The notes under the pieces are model-generated. The model was not told where the DNA came from. It did no database searches and worked only from the letters and a program-made list of their open reading frames with translations. Source: an uncultured Cardiobacterium sp. (GTDB lineage Bacteria; Pseudomonadota; Gammaproteobacteria; Cardiobacteriales; Cardiobacteriaceae). Taken from it: a DNA stretch of 5,709 nt. Shown in pieces: positions 5,398-5,709 of the stretch. A program made the translations under genes and the position numbers. Where the stretch lies: NCBI RefSeq assembly GCF_938028185.1, contig NZ_CALJAH010000369.1:1-5709 (forward strand), read 5' to 3'. The number at the start of each line of letters is the position of its first letter. Position 1 is the stretch's first letter.

Positions 5398-5604
5398 ATG
5401 TATTATTTCGTCCTCTATACCCTCCTTATCCTGTTGGCGCTATTCGCGTCCTCTTACGATATAAACAAGAGCTACAGCAAGCCCAGCGATTTTCTCGACA
5501 GCCTGCGTGATTTCTTCAGTGGCGATGGGGGTGACGGTGGTGATGGAGGCGACAGCGGCGGTGGCTGCGATGGAGGCGGCTGCGACGGCGGCGGTGGCGA
5601 CTAA
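5398..5604 (+). CDS. small single-pass membrane protein with a Gly/Asp/Cys-rich tail, function unknown
   Basis: The 68-residue product has one hydrophobic segment at the N-terminus (MYYFVLYTLLILLALFASS, 1-19). A short polar linker (20-40, containing DFLDSLRDFF at 31-40) follows, and then a tail of only Gly, Asp, Ser and Cys (41-68). The tail begins GDGGDGGDGGDSGGGC and ends DGGGCDGGGGD, with cysteines at 57 and 62. Glycine-rich tails with spaced cysteines occur at the ends of various uncharacterised membrane proteins, but I recognise no named family. The acidic, cysteine-bearing tail could bind metal or be lipid- or disulfide-linked; that is speculation. The start was chosen from the GGAG at 5388-5391. 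It lies 11 bases after the mnmA stop, so it is probably the last gene of the operon. Its codons are ordinary for the region, and the ribosome binding site supports a real gene despite low complexity. Confidence 0.68.
   Translation: MYYFVLYTLLILLALFASSYDINKSYSKPSDFLDSLRDFFSGDGGDGGDGGDSGGGCDGGGCDGGGGD
5522..5601 (+). repeat. short tandem repeats encoding Gly/Asp-rich tail
   Basis: The 3' end of the small gene is built from near-repeats. First come 9-base units of the form GAY-GGN-GGN (three from about 5524). A 15-base tandem follows, GGCTGCGATGGAGGC (5563-5577) and GGCTGCGACGGCGGC (5578-5592), which differ at two third-codon positions. All units are multiples of three, so gain or loss would keep the frame. 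Confidence 0.6.
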
Positions 5605-5661
5605 GAACCTGTTCAAAATCCCGGTTATCCACATGAACTTGAATTGCTACGCCGAATTTCC

Positions 5662-5702
5662 CCCTCCCCTGCAGGGCGCGCAGCGCCCGCAGCGGGGGAG
5701 GG
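5662..5702. repeat. GC-rich long hairpin, probable dispersed intergenic repeat
   Basis: CCCTCCCC (5662-5669) pairs perfectly with GGGGAGGG (5695-5702). Inside it TGC can pair with GCG (one wobble), and GGGCGC (5674-5679) pairs with GCGCCC (5683-5688) around a 3-base loop. That makes about 17 base pairs with a small asymmetric internal loop. Neither strand shows a T-run after the stem, so it is not a standard intrinsic terminator, although it could slow RNA polymerase or protect the 3' end of the operon mRNA. The form resembles REP-like or other palindromic intergenic repeats. It lies at the window edge, so its full extent is not visible. Confidence 0.55.
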
Positions 5703-5709
5703 CCGGGGA

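Overview
The window reads as ordinary chromosomal DNA from a GC-rich gammaproteobacterium. It carries housekeeping genes with recognisable gammaproteobacterial relatives (TrmL, MnmA, DsbB, MenA). Coding segments sampled by eye are about 62-67% G+C, while the one long intergenic region is about 38%. MenA implies menaquinone synthesis. The gene mix and codon style remind me of Cardiobacteriaceae (Cardiobacterium-like), but that is an impression from memory and was not tested.

Left part, minus strand (1-732): trmL, the 2'-O-methyltransferase for tRNA-Leu position 34, is followed after 17 bases by the start of menA, which runs off the left edge. Middle (733-1326): a 594-base AT-rich divergent region. 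It should hold the promoters of both operons. It also has a terminator-like hairpin pointing left and a 42-codon hydrophobic small ORF with a plausible ribosome binding site on the minus strand. Right part, plus strand (1327-5604): a probable five-gene operon of dsbB, a DUF4153-type membrane protein with an extra soluble C-terminal domain, a DUF815-type AAA+ ATPase, mnmA, and a 68-residue single-pass protein with a Gly/Asp/Cys-rich tail. The first three genes are separated by only 3 and 1 bases, which suggests translational coupling. The last 105 bases hold no gene but contain a strong GC-rich hairpin that looks like a dispersed intergenic repeat.

Functionally, two tRNA wobble-position modifiers (TrmL and MnmA) sit in divergent operons. 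DsbB re-oxidises DsbA using quinone, and MenA makes one of the quinones that can serve that reaction. The least understood parts are the DUF4153-DUF815 pair, the small Gly/Asp/Cys-tailed protein and the small ORF in the AT-rich gap. No phage, insertion sequence, CRISPR array, tRNA or rRNA was recognised.
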